64,000 bases of DNA from CAWAVN01 sp963825075 (lineage in GTDB: Bacteria > Planctomycetota > Planctomycetia > Planctomycetales > Planctomycetaceae), in NCBI GenBank assembly GCA_963825075.1, contig CAWGRX010000035.1:186001-250000 (forward strand). Reading direction: 5' to 3'. Under the pieces are notes generated by a model, which saw only the letters and a program-made list of their open reading frames with translations, was not told the DNA's origin and did no database searches. The translations under genes were made by a program, and so were the position numbers. Below are positions 52,433 through 63,300 of this stretch, piece by piece; the stretch's first letter is position 1; each line of letters starts with the position of its first letter.

Positions 52433-55147
52433 TCACTTGTCCCAATCTTTGCCGACGGTCCAGCGGTAGTTGAGGACGCGGCGGCCGTTGGTTTGCTCGG
52501 CCCGCAGCCAGACTTCGTGGCCTTTTAGGCTGTCGGCCCCGGGGGCGTAATACAGCTTTACGCTTTTGCCTTCGCCGAGCTTTGTCACCAGCGTTTTTTG
52601 CCGCCTCGATCCGGGAATGAACAAGCTGCATTCAAAGTTGAGCATTTCCGCGGGGGAGGTTTTGTTGATGAGGGTTTGTTCGATTTCCAAAAAGCCGTTT
52701 TCCAGCTTGCGATCGACGACCGTCAGTTCCACGTCTCCCAAGCCGATCTCGAGCGGACGGATTACGCGGATGCGGTATTTTCGGTCGGCGTCGATTTCCA
52801 CGTCCATCGCCATTTGCTCGGTGCCCAACGTGGCGTTGGGGGGCAATGTCAGGCGCACGGGGAGTTTGTAAGCTTCATTCACCCCGGCCTGAAGGGCAAA
52901 CGTTCGCGGCTCCACTTCCCAGTCGGAAGGGGCATTAAGCGTTACCGTGCCCGTGACCCCTTGCGGGAACGTGTTGCGGCCCAGAATGTTTTCCAGGTGC
53001 ACGCCAGTGGCGCTCGCGAGCCGGCCGGTTTCAAACTGCATCGCCAACCGCCAGCGGGCGATCGGCTCGGAGCAGCCCCGCACGACCAAAGGCGTCGGCC
53101 CGACTTTCAGTTCTTGTTGACCCGTGTTCGGGTTGACGGCCAAATGCGTTTGCTCGCCCCACAAATTGATCGCCGTGACTTCCGTCTCGGCTCCGAGATA
53201 GATCGTCTCCGTCACCGGCTGATCGTTCCATACGAACATCACCACGTCTTTGCGGCCATCGCGTTGGAACAGGAAATTCCGGCTGCCGCCCGCCAGAGGG
53301 AACGAACCGAGATAGCTCGCCCCCTGAAGCGCGAGGGCCGTCGTCCGCCAAGGCAGGAACAACAGCGTCGGCGATCCGTCGGGATTGAGCAGGCCGCGCT
53401 CTTTGTCCAACACGTCCTGGGCGAAGATCGCATCGGCGCGGTTCATTTTCGCGGCGACCATCCGTTTGACGAGATCCGCTCCCCGCTCTTCCGCCGAGTA
53501 TTTGGACTTGGCGAGCGGCTTGAGCAGCACCCACCGTGAATACGCCGTCTTGGGCTGGTTCCCTTGGAATGAAATTTGAGAGCGTTTTTCGGACTGTCCG
53601 ATGGATAAAAAGGTCCGCGAAAGGCCTTTGTCGTCGGGTAACTTGGTGCCCGAGTCCCAGTGCACGCCGATCCGGGTATCCCGGCCGATGCGATCGAATT
53701 GGCGTTTGATCGAGGCGAGGGTCTCCGGCAGCTCGGCGATGCCCACGAAGCTGCCGTCGCGGTCGTCGCCCAACTGCCAATACTGCACCGTTGAAGAATA
53801 CTTGGCGAGCACGGGATCGACCGAAGGCGACCAGAAGTCGGGCGATTGGCTGAAGACTTCGCTGACGCCGGTCCAATTTGGGGCGAATTTGCGGCGGAGG
53901 TCCGTGGGCGGATCGTTGAGCAAGCCCACCGGCTGAATCCGCCGCAGCGTCAGCAAATCGAAGAACTGGGAAATCGCCGCCGAGCGGTCGCTGTTCCCCG
54001 AATACACCGAACTCCACACAGGATGCTTGAGCCAGTTGATCCCGCCTTGCAGCGCCACATCGACCAGATCTTTCAAACCGAGATCGCCCGTGCCGTGGGG
54101 AAACGACCAGCCAAACTCCCCGTCCAAGCGGTGATCGACCAAATCCAGGACGGCGAACGTGGCCTGCTTCTGAAAAATCACCACATCATCCCGCCACAAG
54201 GACGCCTGCACGCGGTAGATTCCGTAGTCCTGCGGCGCCAGATCCCAGGACACCGTGTGCGGTTGGGGCGCGCCGGTCGCCTGGGATTCCCATTCGGCGG
54301 CGTGGACGGGCAATTCCACGCTGCGTTCATCGCGGACGCGGCCCCGGCTGTCGATCATCCGCAAATCCAACCGGTAAGCCGGCTGCACCGGCACCGCGGC
54401 CGGCACGGGCAAACCCAGCGGAGGAAACGCCGGAAACAGCACAGGAGGCAGCGCATCCAGACCGCTCAGGCGGGTTTCGACTTTCACCGGCGAACCGGGT
54501 TCGACAAACTGCGTGCGAAAGTTGCTGACCAGTTCCAACTGCGGCAGCCGGCCCATCCATAAATCGTCGAACCACGCTCCGCCTTCGATGTCGGCCGACG
54601 CCCCGTTGACCAAATGGCAGCCCACGACGACAAACCGCACGTCGGGATGGGGAGAGATGGGACCGATCCGCACCTGTTGCCAATCCTGAAACGTCCCGCT
54701 GACGGGGCGGGTGAGAAAGCGTTGAATCCGCTGACGTTTGTGGTTCAAGAACGACAGCGAAATGACCGCGGCATCGTTTTGGAGTTTCTGCGTTTTGACG
54801 TAGCCCTGAAACACATACGCATGCAGCGGATCGACCCGCCACACCGGGGAATAGAGAATCGCCGGCCCACCGTTGGCTTCAAAATAGAGGCTCTGCCCGC
54901 CGTCTTTGCCTTGCTCCCGGTCGATCTCCACGGGGATGTAATGCGGAAAATCCCGCCCGATGCGGCGGATCCAATCATCCGGCCGGCGGTCGTAGTCCAA
55001 GTCCTGGTTGGTCTCAAATGAAAACCGAAACACCTGGATGGCCCCGGTGAAAGGATCATCCAACTCCGCCGCGGGAGCGAGGTTCTTCCAAGCCATCTGG
55101 AAGACCATCCAGCCAGCCAGTACAATCACGTATCGCGTGTTGATCAT
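52433..55147 (-). CDS. Large secreted protein, glycosidase-like, unknown
   Basis: 904 residues. A signal peptide (YVIVLAGWMVFQMAWKN) precedes an N-terminal carbohydrate-binding-type beta-sandwich (about 30-200: SFLNHKRQRIQRFLTRPVSG, WQQVRIGPISPHPDVRFVVVGCHLV then WFDDLWMG). A second beta-sandwich (about 210-335) precedes a central region with the pattern of a TIM barrel (GINWLKHPVWSSVY, IQPVGLLNDPP, VQYWQLGDDRDGSFVG, TRIGVHWDSGTKL). C-terminal beta domains end the protein. The layout is that of glycoside hydrolases that act outside the cell, and QLGDDRDG may hold acid/base residues, but no GH family is recognised. Confidence 0.68.
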   Translation of the reverse strand: MINTRYVIVLAGWMVFQMAWKNLAPAAELDDPFTGAIQVFRFSFETNQDLDYDRRPDDWIRRIGRDFPHYIPVEIDREQGKDGGQSLYFEANGGPAILYSPVWRVDPLHAYVFQGYVKTQKLQNDAAVISLSFLNHKRQRIQRFLTRPVSGTFQDWQQVRIGPISPHPDVRFVVVGCHLVNGASADIEGGAWFDDLWMGRLPQLELVSNFRTQFVEPGSPVKVETRLSGLDALPPVLFPAFPPLGLPVPAAVPVQPAYRLDLRMIDSRGRVRDERSVELPVHAAEWESQATGAPQPHTVSWDLAPQDYGIYRVQASLWRDDVVIFQKQATFAVLDLVDHRLDGEFGWSFPHGTGDLGLKDLVDVALQGGINWLKHPVWSSVYSGNSDRSAAISQFFDLLTLRRIQPVGLLNDPPTDLRRKFAPNWTGVSEVFSQSPDFWSPSVDPVLAKYSSTVQYWQLGDDRDGSFVGIAELPETLASIKRQFDRIGRDTRIGVHWDSGTKLPDDKGLSRTFLSIGQSEKRSQISFQGNQPKTAYSRWVLLKPLAKSKYSAEERGADLVKRMVAAKMNRADAIFAQDVLDKERGLLNPDGSPTLLFLPWRTTALALQGASYLGSFPLAGGSRNFLFQRDGRKDVVMFVWNDQPVTETIYLGAETEVTAINLWGEQTHLAVNPNTGQQELKVGPTPLVVRGCSEPIARWRLAMQFETGRLASATGVHLENILGRNTFPQGVTGTVTLNAPSDWEVEPRTFALQAGVNEAYKLPVRLTLPPNATLGTEQMAMDVEIDADRKYRIRVIRPLEIGLGDVELTVVDRKLENGFLEIEQTLINKTSPAEMLNFECSLFIPGSRRQKTLVTKLGEGKSVKLYYAPGADSLKGHEVWLRAEQTNGRRVLNYRWTVGKDWDK

Positions 55148-55172
55148 GAAGTGTTTTCGGTTTTTCAGTTTA

Positions 55173-55206
55173 TTTCTGGCAAGCCGAGCCGCGTAAGCGG
55201 CCGGGT
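55173..55206. repeat. Family C repeat, left arm only
   Basis: TTTCTGGCAAGCCGAGCCGC followed by GTAAGCGGCCGGGT is close to the left half of the full copy at 18263, with one change. The right arm is absent. It lies in the divergent region between the genes at 55147 and 55385. Confidence 0.7.
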
Positions 55207-55384
55207 GGAACAGTTTTCAGTTTTCGATACTCATTCCTCGAACATCGCGCGGGCTTGAGTACAAATCGGACAATCTGTTTCTCCAAATGCAGCCAATCAC
55301 AATCCGCAACGGTTATGCGGATGCGGCCGATTGAACATCAACAGTCCAAAATCGCTTTCTAAAAACTCATTGTGAAGGACAAAC

Positions 55385-56174
55385 ATGTTTCCGCTTCGGA
55401 TGGCCGTGGCAACTCGGGCGCTTAATGAACCGCTCAAACGGGCCGTGCAGATCGCGGCCGAGATGGGCGGCCAGGGAGTGCAGTTTGATTTGCGAAATGA
55501 AGTCAGGCCCGGCGAGTTGTCGGAAACCGGCCGCCGGCAGCTGTTGCATTATCTGGATGAATTGAACCTCACGGTGGCTTCGGCGATGTTTCCCACCCGG
55601 CGGACGTTTTACGATCAGGAAGAATTGGAAGCCCGCATCGCCGGGACCCGGCAGGCGATGGATTTCGCCTATCAACTGAAGACGAAGGTCTTGACGTTGC
55701 GCGTGGGCCGGATCCCGGAAGACGCCCAGTCTGCGGAATTCGACATTCTCCGCAACGTGCTCAATGATTTGGCCGGGCACGGAAACCGCGTGGGCGTCAC
55801 GCTGGCCGTCACTCCCACCCGCGATGAACCGGCCCGGTTGGCGGAGTTCTTGAAACAAATCACCCAAGGTCCTGTGGGAGTCAACTTTGACCCCGCGATT
55901 TTCGTGATGGCCGGATTCTCATCCCAGCCGGGCGCTCGAGACCTTCCAAGAATTTCTAAGCCACGTCCTCGTGCGGGACGGCATCCGCGATCTGGACGGC
56001 AGCGGTTTGGAAGTCCCCCTCGGCCGCGGCGAAGTCGAATGGGAAGAAATCCTCGCCTTGCTCGATGAAGCGAATTATCAAGGTTGGCTCACCCTGGACC
56101 GCACGCAAGGCGACGATCGCGCCGGCGACATCCGCCGGGCCATGCAATACCTCCGCAACGTGGCCCTCGGCTGA
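55385..56174 (+). CDS. Sugar-phosphate isomerase/epimerase-like protein, one single-base slip
   Basis: About 262 residues after repair. The first part (MAVATRALNEPLKRAVQIAAEMGGQGVQFDLRNEV, VASAMFPTRRTF, KVLTLRVGRIP, VTLAVTPTRDEPARL, VGVNFDPAIFVMAGF) follows the barrel of xylose-isomerase-like TIM proteins. An extra base in the GGG run at 55930-55932 shifts the frame; the continuation is ALETFQEFLSHVLVRDGIRD, then VEWEEILALLDEANYQGWLTLDRT through the C-terminus. It is a different branch from the isomerase-like gene at 41431. Substrate unknown. Single gene upstream of the porin. Confidence 0.8.
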
Positions 56175-56360
56175 CGAAGCTCATCGAAAAAACAGCCCGC
56201 AGGCTTCCCGCACTTCCTGTCTTGCCTGAATTCTTTTCCGCAAATCTGCAAATTCTTGCGAAACTTTCTCACCCGCAAAATCCCTTTAACCGATATTTCC
56301 GGGAAAGCCGATGAAATCGGAAAAGTCCGCATTGCTTTCCGAATTGATACAACCGGAATT

Positions 56361-56388
56361 TTGGCCCTAATTCATCCTGTTTTACAAT
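56361..56388 (+). promoter_or_regulatory. Possible sigma-70-type promoter of the porin gene
   Basis: TTGGCC (56361-56366), a 16-nt gap and TACAAT (56383-56388) lie 43 nt before the porin ATG in an AT-rich leader. Match is only moderate. Confidence 0.25.
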
Positions 56389-56430
56389 TCTCTCAAAACA
56401 TTTCCCCCTCCCGTCTGGAAACGAGGCAGA

Positions 56431-58170
56431 ATGATGGTGCGCCGTCAGAATCGAAAATGGATTTGGTGGACCTTTGCTTATATCATTGTCGGGATGGCGG
56501 CATTGGCGAATCGGGACGCGTTATTCGCCCAGTTTCCCGATCCTCTCGTTCAAAACCGGGGCTTGCAGTCTCCGGTTCGGAACAGACGTGTGGACAACGT
56601 CGGCTTTGTTTCCCGGATCACCGAGCCAGTCCTGCAACCCTCGGATGAAAAAGCTGCGTTGCCGACCGTCAAAACCCAGAGTTCACAAGCTGCGGTGCCA
56701 TCTCAAACTTCGCAGACTTCCGTGCAAATTCCGAGTTCGCAATCTTTGGAGGAAGTGCTGATCCGCATGGATCGGTTGGAAGCCTATAACCAGGCTTTGA
56801 TTTCCGAAGTGACCCGCCTGAAAACCCAACGATCCGGCGGGGCCAACGTCGATCCGGTGAATATCCCGTCGATGCCGGGCGAACAAGCCCTGCTGGATGA
56901 TAAAGCTCCAGCCGGCACCAAGCCCGATGCGGCGGCTTCCTCAATGGGGTCTGCGTCCACGACCGCTTCGTCCATGTACCAGCCGACGCCCGTGGCGTGC
57001 GCGATCAAAGACGATCCGAAATTCCCCACGATTCCCCTGGTCACGGGTTTCTTCCAGTTGGACTCCGGCTGGTTCGACCAAAGTCCCAATAACCGGGCCA
57101 CGGTGGGCGACATCCAGGACGGCATCGACTTCCGCCGTGCTCGTCTGGCCGCGAAAGGGAACGTCACTAAGAACACGTCTTATATCATGGAGTTCGATTT
57201 CGCCGCCAGCCAGGCGCGATTTGTGGACGTGTGGATGAATTTCGCCAACGTTCCGGTTCTGGGCAACATTCGCATCGGCCGCTGGCGTCAGCCGTTCGGG
57301 ATGTCGTCTCTGACGAGCGTTCGTGAACTCCCGTTTCTGGAACGGGCCACGCCGTTTGCCTTCGTTCCCTTCCGGCAATCCGGGATCGGGGCTTATAACA
57401 CGGCGTTTGACGACAATCTGACGTGGGCGATCTCCGCGTACCGCTATCCGTCCACCGGGTTCGGCAATACCATCGGCGACAACGGCGGCTGGGGCATGGC
57501 GGGACGACTTACCGCTCTCCCCTATTATGCCAACGGCGGCGAACAATTGATTCACGTGGGATTCGATTACAGTTTCAACGATCCCGCGAACGATCTCCTC
57601 CGCTTCCAGAACCAACCGGAAATTTTCGTCGGCGAAAATGCCGGCAATCCGATCCTGCCCGGCACACCTGCCTCGATCCCGCCGTTTATCGATACCGGCG
57701 TTGTTCGGTCGAGAAACCAAAGCCTGTGGGGACTCGAAGCCGCCGCCGCCTATGGGCCGTTGTACTTGCAGTCCGAAGCCTATTGGTCCACGTTGAATAC
57801 CATAGGCGGCGGCAGCAACACTTATCCCGGAGCCTACGCGCAGGCCCGCTTCATCCTCACCGGCGAACGTCTGCCTTATAACAAAAAAGGGGGTGTCTTC
57901 GGCCGCGTGGTCCCCAATCAGAACGTTAGTTGTGCCACCGGCGGAATGGGAGCCTGGGAACTCGCCGCCCGATATTCTTACATCGACCTCAACGGGACGA
58001 ATCAACCCGGACCCGGGCGGCTGCTCAACGATTTGACGTTGGGCCTCAACTGGTACATCAACGGCCATACGAAGATGCAATTCAACTACATTCGCCCGTG
58101 GCTCACCGATCCCACCCTCGGCCGATCCACCGCGCATATCTTCGCCCTGCGATCGCAAATCGACTTCTGA
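56431..58170 (+). CDS. OprP/OprO-type porin
   Basis: 579 residues. GAGG lies about 5 nt before the ATG. A signal sequence (WWTFAYIIVGMAALANRDALFAQ) is followed by a low-complexity Ser/Gln stretch (about 75-105) and a coiled-coil-like segment (SLEEVLIRMDRLEAYNQALISEVTRLKT, about 103-130), as in planctomycete porins that are held at the envelope by such a segment. From about 200 the protein follows the phosphate-selective porin OprP pattern: VTGFFQLDSGWFDQSP, IDFRRARLAAKGNVTKNTSYIMEFDFA, FVDVWMNFANVPVLGNIRIGRWRQPFGM and a final GLNWYINGHTKMQFNYIRPW with a closing aromatic (IDF). It should form an outer-membrane channel. Confidence 0.88.
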   Translation: MMVRRQNRKWIWWTFAYIIVGMAALANRDALFAQFPDPLVQNRGLQSPVRNRRVDNVGFVSRITEPVLQPSDEKAALPTVKTQSSQAAVPSQTSQTSVQIPSSQSLEEVLIRMDRLEAYNQALISEVTRLKTQRSGGANVDPVNIPSMPGEQALLDDKAPAGTKPDAAASSMGSASTTASSMYQPTPVACAIKDDPKFPTIPLVTGFFQLDSGWFDQSPNNRATVGDIQDGIDFRRARLAAKGNVTKNTSYIMEFDFAASQARFVDVWMNFANVPVLGNIRIGRWRQPFGMSSLTSVRELPFLERATPFAFVPFRQSGIGAYNTAFDDNLTWAISAYRYPSTGFGNTIGDNGGWGMAGRLTALPYYANGGEQLIHVGFDYSFNDPANDLLRFQNQPEIFVGENAGNPILPGTPASIPPFIDTGVVRSRNQSLWGLEAAAAYGPLYLQSEAYWSTLNTIGGGSNTYPGAYAQARFILTGERLPYNKKGGVFGRVVPNQNVSCATGGMGAWELAARYSYIDLNGTNQPGPGRLLNDLTLGLNWYINGHTKMQFNYIRPWLTDPTLGRSTAHIFALRSQIDF

Positions 58171-58209
58171 TCGAAACCAATCGACGGTGTTTCCGATGGG
58201 AATGGAAAA

Positions 58210-59235
58210 TCAGGCGGCGTTGGACAGAACGGCCGGCGGTTCAAGGGCGGTCACCCAATCCACGATTCGCCATTCCATCCACCGGCAGTCCCCTTCCAGA
58301 CCCCGGCGGCTGATGTATCCCATGTGCCCGCCGGTTTCGGCGAGATGCACCTCGACGAATCGAGAGCGGGGCGTGTTCGCAAAAACCGTGTGCGGAACGA
58401 TGGGATCGTCCTTTGCCGTCAAAATCAGCGTGGGCACGGCAATGTGCTCGAGCCAGGGGCCGGCACTGCTCTCGGCATAATAATCCGAGACCGAGGAATA
58501 CCCCCAAACCGCCCTGGTGTAATAATCGTCGAACTCGCGAATTTTTCGCAGCCGTTTGCCGTGGGTGAGCATCGCCTTTCGGCGGACCAGCCGTGGGGAA
58601 TTGGAAATCTGCTTGAGCAGGCACTTCACGAAATGGGCGTTGTAAATCCGCGCAAAAAACCCTTCGAGGGCATACGCGGCTTGTTCCAGATCAATCGGCG
58701 GATTGATTGCAATCGCCCGCCGCAGGTTGGACGGAAGACGGCCGCGAAACTCGCCCAGCATCTTCAGGCCCAAATTGGCCCCCAGTGAAAACCCCACAAA
58801 GGCGAGCGGAGACCGCGGGCAGAGATCCGCTACGTATTCTAGCGCCCAAAACCCATCTTGAGAGCGGCCGGGATGATAAGGCATCCGGGCCAAACCGGCC
58901 CCGGCTCCGCAGCCCCGGAGATCCATGCGGAACACCCGCACGCCCCGGGCCGCGAGTTTTCCCGAAACCCTTCGCATGTAACCGCTTTGGGACGTCCCCG
59001 CCAACCCATGCAAGAGAAACGCTGTGGGATGGGTCTCCCTCCAACCCGCCGGGCAATCATCATGCAGGGCCACTTTGTCCCCATCGGGAAATTCGACGTG
59101 ATGGACGACCGCTGAGGACGGATAAGCCGCGCCGGGCAGGCAAGTGCCCGCGAGAGTTTGCGCGTGCCCGCCGCGAATCCAGCGATGCGGCTGAAAATCC
59201 TGTCGAACGCGAAATTGCGGAAAGTGCGTTTGCAT
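58210..59235 (-). CDS. YheT-family alpha/beta hydrolase
   Basis: 341 residues from the ATG at 59235 (a GTG lies one codon upstream). The YheT pattern is complete: FQPHRWIRGGHAQTLAG near 15-32, TAFLLHGLAGTSQSGYMRRV near 70-90, RMDLRGCGAGAGLA near 105, LAFVGFSLGANLGLKMLGE near 143-161 with the nucleophile Ser, VPTLILTAKDDPIVPH near 265-280 with the Asp, and AETGGHMGYISR near 300 with the His. Members are cytoplasmic esterases of unknown natural substrate. The gene lies between the convergent porin and a 315-nt gap. Confidence 0.9.
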   Translation of the reverse strand: MQTHFPQFRVRQDFQPHRWIRGGHAQTLAGTCLPGAAYPSSAVVHHVEFPDGDKVALHDDCPAGWRETHPTAFLLHGLAGTSQSGYMRRVSGKLAARGVRVFRMDLRGCGAGAGLARMPYHPGRSQDGFWALEYVADLCPRSPLAFVGFSLGANLGLKMLGEFRGRLPSNLRRAIAINPPIDLEQAAYALEGFFARIYNAHFVKCLLKQISNSPRLVRRKAMLTHGKRLRKIREFDDYYTRAVWGYSSVSDYYAESSAGPWLEHIAVPTLILTAKDDPIVPHTVFANTPRSRFVEVHLAETGGHMGYISRRGLEGDCRWMEWRIVDWVTALEPPAVLSNAA

Positions 59236-59553
59236 CACGGCTTACGGCAAAACCTCAATTTGGGAACCAATTGGATTTCGCCCATCCTTCCGCCTGCGGG
59301 AAAGTCAGGACACGGCCTTCTCTTATCGACCGATTTGGATGCTAAACTCCTGGGGAAATCACCGTGCTGGCGGCATGCGAGGCCGCTTCGGGCCGGTTTT
59401 CCAGTCGATGCCGATACCGCAAATGCCGGCGGCGGGTCAGACCTAAACCACCATTGGTTGTACAAGGTCGAGCCGAGTAGGCTCCTGCCTGCCGAATGTC
59501 TGAACATCGGCGGGTCGTGGCCTGCTCTCCATTACTTCATAATTCAATGCGCC
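59236..59553. other. Gap between two minus-strand genes
   Basis: No coding sequence or strong repeat is seen. It must hold the promoter of the YheT-family gene, but no clear sigma-70 match was found. Confidence 0.35.
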
Positions 59554-60332
59554 TCATTCGGGAGGATTGTCTTCGCAAGCCCATTGCGAGGTGAGGGCGG
59601 CTTCGGCTCCGCCGTTGAAATCGCATTTGCCGAGGTAAGACTCATCCAGCCAGCGGGCGACGGCGGCGGGGTCATCGGTCAATCCGATGCGGCTCAAATC
59701 GAACGAATCGATGTAGCCATTCGCCAGACTGAAATTCTTGAGCCAATGCAACAAAGGCGACCAATACTTGCAGCCGAATAGGATCACCGGAAAGTCGGCG
59801 ACGCGGCCGGTTTGAATGAGCGTGAGGGCTTCGAAAAGTTCGTCGAGCGTGCCGAACCCGCCGGGAAAAATCACGAACCCGTGCGCGTATTTGACGAACA
59901 TCATCTTCCGCACGAAGAAGTATTTGCACTCGTAGGTGACATCGAGAAAGGCGTTCGGGTGTTGCTCGTGTGGGAGATGGATGTTGAGGCCCACGGACAG
60001 CCCGCCGCCTTCCTGGGCGCCTCGGCTCGCGGCTTCCATGATTCCCGGCCCCCCGCCGCTGACGACCGCGAAGCCGTTTTGGGCGAGGAGTTTGCAAGTC
60101 CGGCGGGCCTCTTCGTAGATGTCGCTCGACTCGGCGGTCCGCGTGCTGCCGAAGACGGTCACGACTTTCCGCGCACTTCCAAGGCGCGGGCCATCGTTTC
60201 CATGCTCTGCACCAGGTCGCTTTGGATGCGGAACACCCGCCAGGGATCTTCCCGCAAGAACGCCGTCTTTTGGGCCGAGCGGTCCAGAAACTCAAATTCA
60301 GGCGTTTCCGCCGGCTTTGGGGGTTTATCCAT
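59554..60332 (-). CDS. LOG-family protein (lysine decarboxylase-like), one single-base slip
   Basis: About 259 residues after repair. The ATG at 60332 begins DKPPKPAETPEFEFLDRSAQ, an N-terminal extension of about 55 residues. A base is missing in an AAA run at 60166-60168; the rest reads VTVFGSTRTAE onward and carries the LOG signatures VVSGGGPGIMEAASRGAQ near 95 and GFVIFPGGFGTLDELFEALTLIQ near 155-175. LOG proteins are cytoplasmic nucleotide 5'-monophosphate phosphoribohydrolases that release adenine-type bases; earlier they were misnamed lysine decarboxylases. It starts 8 nt after the RND pump stop and may be read with it. Confidence 0.88.
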
Positions 60333-60340
60333 AGGATCGG

Positions 60341-63300
60341 CTATCCTTCCGCGGTTTGCGGTTCGAGTGTCTTCGGCGCGAACCACGGATAAATAGCCGG
60401 CACGACGAGCGAGGTCAAGAGCGTGCTGGTGATCAAGCCGCCGATCACGACCGTGGCGAGCGGCCGCTGCATCTCGGCCCCGTCGCCGTGGGAGAGAGCC
60501 ATCGGCAGGAATCCCAGGCTGGCGACCATCGCGGTCATCAGCACGGGCCGCAACCGGACCAGCGCGGTTTGATGCGGGACTTCGTGAATCTCGACGCCTT
60601 CCAGCCGGAGATGCTCCGCCGCACTGACCCACACCAATCCGTTCAGCACCGCCACGCCGAACAGGGCAATAAACCCGACGCCGGCGGAAATGCTGAACGG
60701 CATGTCCCGGAGGGCGAGGGCAAACACGCCTCCCGTCGCGGCCATGGGGACGGCGAGAAAGATCAACAGCGCGAGCCGGGCCGATCCGAAGGACGTGTGC
60801 AATAACAGAAAAATCACGAGCAAAACAATCGGCGTAATAATGGCCAATCGGCGGGAGGCGGATTGCAGGTTCTCAAAGTCGCCGCCCCAGCGGATCTCAT
60901 AACCCGCCGGCAATTCGACCTGTTTCTCAACCGCCCGCCGCGCTTCGCCGACAAATGTCGCCACGTCTCGGCCCCGGACATTGGCTTGCACGTAAGTTCG
61001 ACGGCGGTTGGATTCGTGCTCGATGGAAGGCGGCGTCTCCTCGTAGCGAATCGTCGCCAGTTCCTTTAAGGGCACCGACTTGTCCCCCGCCTGGAACACG
61101 GGAAGCTGTTCGAGCAGATACACGTTCTCTCGCCAAGGTTCGGGGATGCGGACGCGGATCGGAAACCGCCGGGCCCCATCGAACACCAGCCCGACATCTT
61201 GCCCGCCCAGCGAACTGACGACATCCATCACCCGCGCCGCGTCGATGCCGTAAAGGGCGAGTTGCTCGGGACGCGGCTCGATCCGCAAGGTCGTCAGGTT
61301 CGCCTGGTAGTCGGCTTTGACGTCCGCCGCGCCGGGGATTTTTCTGAGGACCTGTTCGATTTGGCCGGCTTTTTTGTTGAGGACTTCCAACTCGTTGCCG
61401 TAGAGCAGCACCGCCACGTCGGCTTTTACGCCTGCGACAAGCTCATCGACGCGCATTTCGATCGGCTGCGTAAAGCCGAAGATCACGCCGGGCACGTTGT
61501 CGTTGAGGAGCTTGGAGAATTCTTCGATCAGATTTTCACGAGTCTGCCCCTCGGGCCATTCATTATGGTGCTTGAGGATCACCCACACATCCGTTTGATG
61601 CACGCCCATCACATCGTTGGCGATTTCCGGGCGGCCGGTTTTGCAGAACACGGTTTTGACTTCGGGCCGATCGCGAAGCAGCTTTTCGATCTGCGTGGAC
61701 ATCGTCAGCGAATCTTCGAGCGAAGCGCTCGGCAGCCGCACGGCTTCGATCAATAGGTCCCCTTCCACAAGCCGGGGCATAAACTCGGCTCCCAAATAAA
61801 GGCCGACGGGAATGCTCGCCGCGAACAGGCCGACCGAGACCAGCGTGGTGCGGACGGGATGAGCGATCGTCCGCGTGACGAGCGGATCATAAACCTTTTT
61901 GATCATGCGGATCAGCCAGACTTCTTTTTCCTCCATCCGCTTGGGGAGCGCGAGCGATGCGAGCGCCGGCATCAAGGTCAAAGAAAGCACCAGCGACCCG
62001 GCGAGGGCAAATAGCACCGTCAGAGCCATCGGCCGGAACAATTTGCCTTCCGTGCCCTGAAGTGCCAAGATCGGCACATAGACCACGGCGATGATCAGCT
62101 CGCCGAACATCGTGGGTTTGCGGACTTCGATGGCGGCATCGCGGATGACTTCTTTATGCGGCCGGCCTGCGTGGTTCTCCGAGACGCGGCGGATGCAGTT
62201 CTCGACCATAATCACCGAGCTATCGACGATCAGCCCGAAGTCGATTGCCCCCAGGCTCATCAGGCTCGCCGTAATGCCCGTGGCCAACATCAGATTCGTC
62301 GCGAATAGCATCGACAGCGGAATCGCCAAAGCCACAACCACGCCGGCCCGAAAGCTGCCCAGCATGAAGAGCAGCACAATGATCACCAGCGTGCCGCCTT
62401 CGGTGAGGTTTTTAAGGACCGTGTGCAAAGTGCGGCTGATGAGGGCGGTGCGGTCGTAAGTAATGTCCAAGCTGACGCCGGGCGGCAGGGTCTCTTCGAT
62501 GTCCTCCAGCCGGGCTTTGGCTTTTTGCACGACTTCGCGGGAGTTGGCCCCGATCAGCATCATCACCAGGCCAGTGACCGCTTCGCCTCTTCCGTCGCGG
62601 GTGACTCCTCCCTGGCGGGTCATGGGGGCAATGACCACGTCGGCCACGTCGCCGAGCAGAATCGGCGTCTCGCCTTCAACGGAATGCACCACGATCTGCC
62701 GGAGGTCGTCTTCGCTTTTCACCAGCGACTGCCCGCGGATGAATTGCTGCTCTCCGTGATGCACGACATATCCGCCGCCCGCCGTCACGTTGTTGTTTTC
62801 GAGCCTTTGAAACAGGTCGGCCAGGGAGATTCCGTAACTGGCCAGCCGATCGGGATTGGGGCGGACTTCGTAGGTTTTGTAGAACCCGCCGTGGGTGTTG
62901 ATTTCGGTGACCCCGGCAACTTCGCGGAGCCGGGGCGCGATGTCCCATTCCAGAATGGTGCGAAGCTCCATCGGCGTGTAGCCTTCACCCTTAACTTCAA
63001 ACTGCAAAATCTCGCCGAGGGCGGTCGTCAGCGGTCCCAACTCCGGTTTGCCGTAGCCTGGCGGAATATTGGACTCGGCCTGCCTGATGCGGTTGGCGAC
63101 TTGCTGCCTGGCCCAGTAGATGTCGGTTTTTTCCTTGAACACGACCGTCACCACGGAAATCCCGAACCGCGAGATGCTGCGGACTTCCTCTACGTCCGGC
63201 AGGCCCCCCATCGCCCACTCCACCGGATACGTGACGTAGCGTTCGACTTCGATCGGCGAGAGCGCCCCGGCGTCGGTCACCACCTGGACTTGCACGTTGG

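Noticed and set aside
60159..60632. A 157-codon frame on the minus strand across the pump and LOG genes
   Set aside because: Its first 100 codons are antisense-like composition inside the pump gene. Only the last 57 codons are real, as the N-terminus of the LOG-family protein before its slip.
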